Shown piece after piece: positions 61,599-64,000 of a DNA stretch of 64,000 nucleotides (position 1 is the stretch's first letter; the number at the start of each line of letters is the position of its first letter). This DNA is from Streptomyces fragilis. GTDB taxonomy: Bacteria > Actinomycetota > Actinomycetes > Streptomycetales > Streptomycetaceae. The notes under the pieces were generated by a model, which saw only the letters and a program-made list of their open reading frames with translations, did no database searches and was not told the origin of the DNA. The position numbers and the translations under genes are program-made. The stretch lies in NCBI RefSeq assembly GCF_003112515.1, contig NZ_BEVZ01000004.1, positions 186,001-250,000 on the forward strand. Reading direction: 5' to 3'.

Positions 61599-62632
61599 GC
61601 GGGGACCTCCTCGGTCCGGAGATCGTCGGTTTCGCCGTTGCCGTGGAGCACCGGGTGCACGCACCGCACCTGGTGGCCGGCGGCACGGGGCTCGCGCAGG
61701 CCGGGGGCGCCGCCCAGGCAGTCCAGCTCGTAGCGGTCGCAGCGCGGGGCGAAGGCGCAGCCGTCGGCCCAGGCGATCCGGTCGTTGATGGAGCCGCGGA
61801 CCGGGGTCAGCGGCTCGCCGCGGGGGGCGTCCAGGCGCGGGATGGAGCCGAGCAGCCCGTTGGCGTACGGGTGCGAGGGGTGGGCGAACAGCTCACGGCG
61901 GGCCGCGGACTCGACGACCCGGCCCGCGTAGAGCACGTTGACCTGGTCGCACAGGCCGGCGACCACGCCCAGGTCGTGGGTGATCATCAGCAGGGCGGTG
62001 CCCTCCTGGTCGACCAGTTCCTTGAGCAGTTCCAGGATCTGCGCCTGGATCGTCACGTCGAGCGCGGTGGTCGGCTCGTCGGCGATCAGCAGCTCGGGGG
62101 CGCAGGCGACGGCCATGGCGATCATGGCGCGCTGCCGCATACCGCCGGACAGCTGGTGCGGGAACTCCTTGAGCCGCCGCCTCGGGTCGGGGATGCCGAC
62201 CCGGTCCAGCAGCTCGGCGGCGCGCTTGCGGGCCGCCTCCCCCTTGAGGCCGCGGTGGCGCTCCAGGATCTCGGTGACCTGCACGCCGATCGGGATCACC
62301 GGGTTCAGCGAGGACAGCGGGTCCTGGAAGATCATCGCCATCTTGCGGCCGCGCAGGTCGCGCAGCTTGCTCCGGCTCATGGTGAGGAGGTTCTGAGGCT
62401 TGCCGGCCTCGCCCTCGAGGTCGGCGCGGCCGCCCAGCTCGACGCCCTTGGAGGGCAGCAGGCCCATCAGGGCGAGCGAGGTGACCGACTTGCCGCAGCC
62501 GGACTCGCCCACCAGACCCACGACCTGGCCCTGGTCGACCTGGAAGGAGACGCCGTCGACCGCGCGGTTCGTCCTGCGGCCGTGCGCTCCGGTGAACGTG
62601 ACCGTCAGTTCGTCGACTGAGAGAAGTGGCAT
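61595..62632 (-). CDS. Oligo/dipeptide ABC transporter ATPase, DppD/OppD type
   Basis: This 345-aa first ATPase of the peptide importer has Walker A VGLVGESGCGKSVTS, the signature QLSGGMRQRAMIA, Walker B LLIADEPTTALD, and a C-terminal Cys-rich region (CAFAPRCDRYELDC). It begins 6 nt after dppC and its stop overlaps dppF. The substrate-binding protein and the 5' end of dppB lie outside the window. Confidence 0.94.
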
Positions 62633-62638
62633 GGTGGT

Positions 62639-63595
62639 TCAGCCTCGCAGCTTCGGGTCGAGGGCTTCCCGCATGGCCTCACCCAGCAGGGTGAAGCCGA
62701 GGGCCGTGATGATGATGCCGACCGCCGGGAAGACGGCCATCAGGGGCGCGTTGTCGAAGAAGCGCTGCGCCGTCGAGAGCATCACGCCCCACTCGGGGAC
62801 CGCCGGGTCGGGGTTGCCGAGACCCAGGTAGGACAGGGCGGCCGCCTCGATGATCGCGGTGGCCAGGGTGAGCGTGCACTGCACGATCACCGGGCTGAGC
62901 GAGTTCGGGACGATCTGGGTGAGCACGATCCGCCGCTTGCGGATGCCGAGGGCGCGGGCCGCCAGCACGTAGTCGGCACCGCCCTGCGCGAGCATCGAAC
63001 CGCGCAGCAGGCGGGCGAAGATCGGCACCTGGACGACGCCGACGGCGATCATCACCGTGGTCAGGGACTGGCCCATCACGGCGGCGACGGACACGGCGAG
63101 CAGCAGCGAGGGCAGCGCCAGCATCATGTCGATGAAGCGCATGACCACCGAGTCGACCCGGCGGCCGGCGTCGCCGCCCAGGGTGGCGGCCGCGCCGGAG
63201 ATCCCGCCGATCAGGGCGCCGACGATCAGGCCGATCAGCGTGGAGATCACGCCGACGAGCAGGGTCTGCCGCGCGCCGACCAGGAAGCGGGAGAACAGGT
63301 CGCGGCCGAGGTGGTCGAGACCGAACCAGTTCTCGGCGCGGGGGTTCACGAACTTGCCCTGGTTGGCGAAGACCTCGTCGCGCCAGGTTTGCGCGGTGGG
63401 CGAGAAGGGTGCGATCCACGGGCCGATCACGGCGACGATCAGGAAGAGCAGGATGATCGCGCCGCCGATGAGCGCCATCTTGCTGCTCCGCAGCCGGCGC
63501 GCGGCCTCCTTCCAGAGGCTGGCGCCGCTGGTGGACTCCTGCCCCGCGGTGAGCTCCGCGAGCCGCTGGATCTTCTCGGTCTTGGTCATACTCAC
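62639..63595 (-). CDS. Oligo/dipeptide ABC transporter permease, DppC/OppC type
   Basis: This 318-aa permease has an N-terminal cytoplasmic tail (to about residue 38), a first helix (MALIGGAIILLFLIVAVIGPW) and the OppC_N segment PFSPTAQTW. The BPD_transp_1 core carries the EAA loop ARALGIRKRRIVLTQIVPNSLSPV. The start is taken as GTG 63595; ATG 63589 is an alternative. It begins 2 nt after the dppB stop codon. Confidence 0.93.
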   Translation of the reverse strand: MSMTKTEKIQRLAELTAGQESTSGASLWKEAARRLRSSKMALIGGAIILLFLIVAVIGPWIAPFSPTAQTWRDEVFANQGKFVNPRAENWFGLDHLGRDLFSRFLVGARQTLLVGVISTLIGLIVGALIGGISGAAATLGGDAGRRVDSVVMRFIDMMLALPSLLLAVSVAAVMGQSLTTVMIAVGVVQVPIFARLLRGSMLAQGGADYVLAARALGIRKRRIVLTQIVPNSLSPVIVQCTLTLATAIIEAAALSYLGLGNPDPAVPEWGVMLSTAQRFFDNAPLMAVFPAVGIIITALGFTLLGEAMREALDPKLRG

Positions 63596-63597
63596 GG

Positions 63598-64000
63598 TCA
63601 GTGCACCCGCACTCTCGGATCGATGAGGCTGTACGCGAGGTCCACCAGCAGGTTGATCAGGACGTACGTCATCGCGATGAACATGATGAAGCCGACCAGG
63701 ACGGGGTAGTCACGGCCGTCGATGGCGGTGCGGATGAACTGGCCGATGCCGTTGAAGGAGAAGACCGACTCGGTGAGCACGGCACCCGAGAGCAGGGAGC
63801 CGGTGAGCAGGCCGACGGCGGTGATCACCGGCAGCAGCGCGTTGCGCAGCACGTGCCGGCCGCGGACCACCTTGGGGTGCAGGCCCTTGGACTCGGCGGT
63901 GCGCACGTAGTCCTCGCCGAGCACCTCCAGGACGCTGGCCCGGGTCATGCGCACGATCACGGCGAGCGGGATGGAGGCCAGCGCCACCGCGGGCAGCACC
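63598..64000 (-). CDS. Oligo/dipeptide ABC transporter permease, DppB/OppB type (5' end beyond the window)
   Basis: Only the C-terminal 134 or so residues are inside the window. They contain the EAA loop region VRTAESKGLHPKVVRGRHVLRNALLPVIT, helices LLTGSLLSGAVLTESVF and VGFIMFIAMTYVLINLLVDLAY, and the family end SLIDPRVR. The GTG at 63999 is internal, not a start. It should be preceded by a substrate-binding protein gene further right. Confidence 0.9.
   Translation of the reverse strand, partial: VLPAVALASIPLAVIVRMTRASVLEVLGEDYVRTAESKGLHPKVVRGRHVLRNALLPVITAVGLLTGSLLSGAVLTESVFSFNGIGQFIRTAIDGRDYPVLVGFIMFIAMTYVLINLLVDLAYSLIDPRVRVH

Overview
The window looks like the core chromosome of a Streptomyces (Actinomycetota). 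The evidence is very high GC with strong third-position GC bias, frequent GTG starts, tandem 'conservon' operons (sensor kinase, roadblock, DUF742, GTPase), GGDEF/EAL proteins with N-terminal membrane domains, and leaderless -10/ATG arrangements. I see no prophage, insertion sequence, CRISPR array, tRNA or rRNA. Almost every gene has a recognisable family. The interest lies mainly in regulatory DNA, duplicated signalling modules and small ORFs.

Layout. 1-9.2 kb (minus strand): two tandem conservons. The right one is complete (cvnA-B-C-D); the left one has A and B here and runs off the edge. 9.8-13.8 kb (plus): a 60-aa ORF with an internal repeat, an FAH-family hydrolase overlapping gltX, and a serine beta-lactamase-fold protein. 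13.9-20.0 kb (minus): a secreted Gly-Asp-Phe-rich protein, cimA, ilvE, leuB and a 49-aa protein. 20.4-24.3 kb: proline catabolism (pruA, proline dehydrogenase) with a divergent PucR-type regulator. 24.3-26.5 kb: a divergent TetR/MFS efflux pair around an ornate operator. 26.8-32.4 kb (minus): serA, ilvC, ilvN, ilvB, with a clear peptide-mediated attenuator upstream of ilvB. 32.4-35.6 kb: a large PAS-GGDEF-EAL membrane protein whose EAL half is degenerate. 36-39.3 kb: a 2-hydroxyacid dehydrogenase, an aldo/keto reductase and a PQQ-type sugar dehydrogenase lipoprotein. 39.4-42.9 kb (minus): gatC-gatA-small protein-gatB, the tRNA amidotransferase. 43.0-49.1 kb (minus): an RmdB-like GGDEF-EAL protein, ligA and a short MetE-like protein. 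49.3-55.2 kb: an SDR, a LOG-family protein, an ABC-2 exporter, a ketopantoate-reductase-like protein, an SRPBCC protein, a methyltransferase and a small membrane protein. 55.3-58.4 kb: mnmA and a cysteine desulfurase (both needed for tRNA 2-thiouridine) flanking an amidase. 58.7-64.0 kb: a thioesterase, a TRIC/UPF0126 channel-like protein and a dpp/opp peptide importer cut by the right edge.

How it fits together. The dominant theme is branched-chain amino acid synthesis: citramalate (CimA), acetohydroxyacid synthase (IlvBN), IlvC, LeuB and IlvE, plus serine entry (SerA). At least one transcript (ilvB), and possibly cimA, is attenuated by a leader peptide. A second theme is signalling: two conservons and two c-di-GMP proteins, one with a BldD-box-like palindrome upstream. 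A third is translation and tRNA fidelity (gltX, gatCAB, mnmA, cysteine desulfurase). Start codons were moved inward where a Shine-Dalgarno sequence, family N-terminus or operon overlap supported it.
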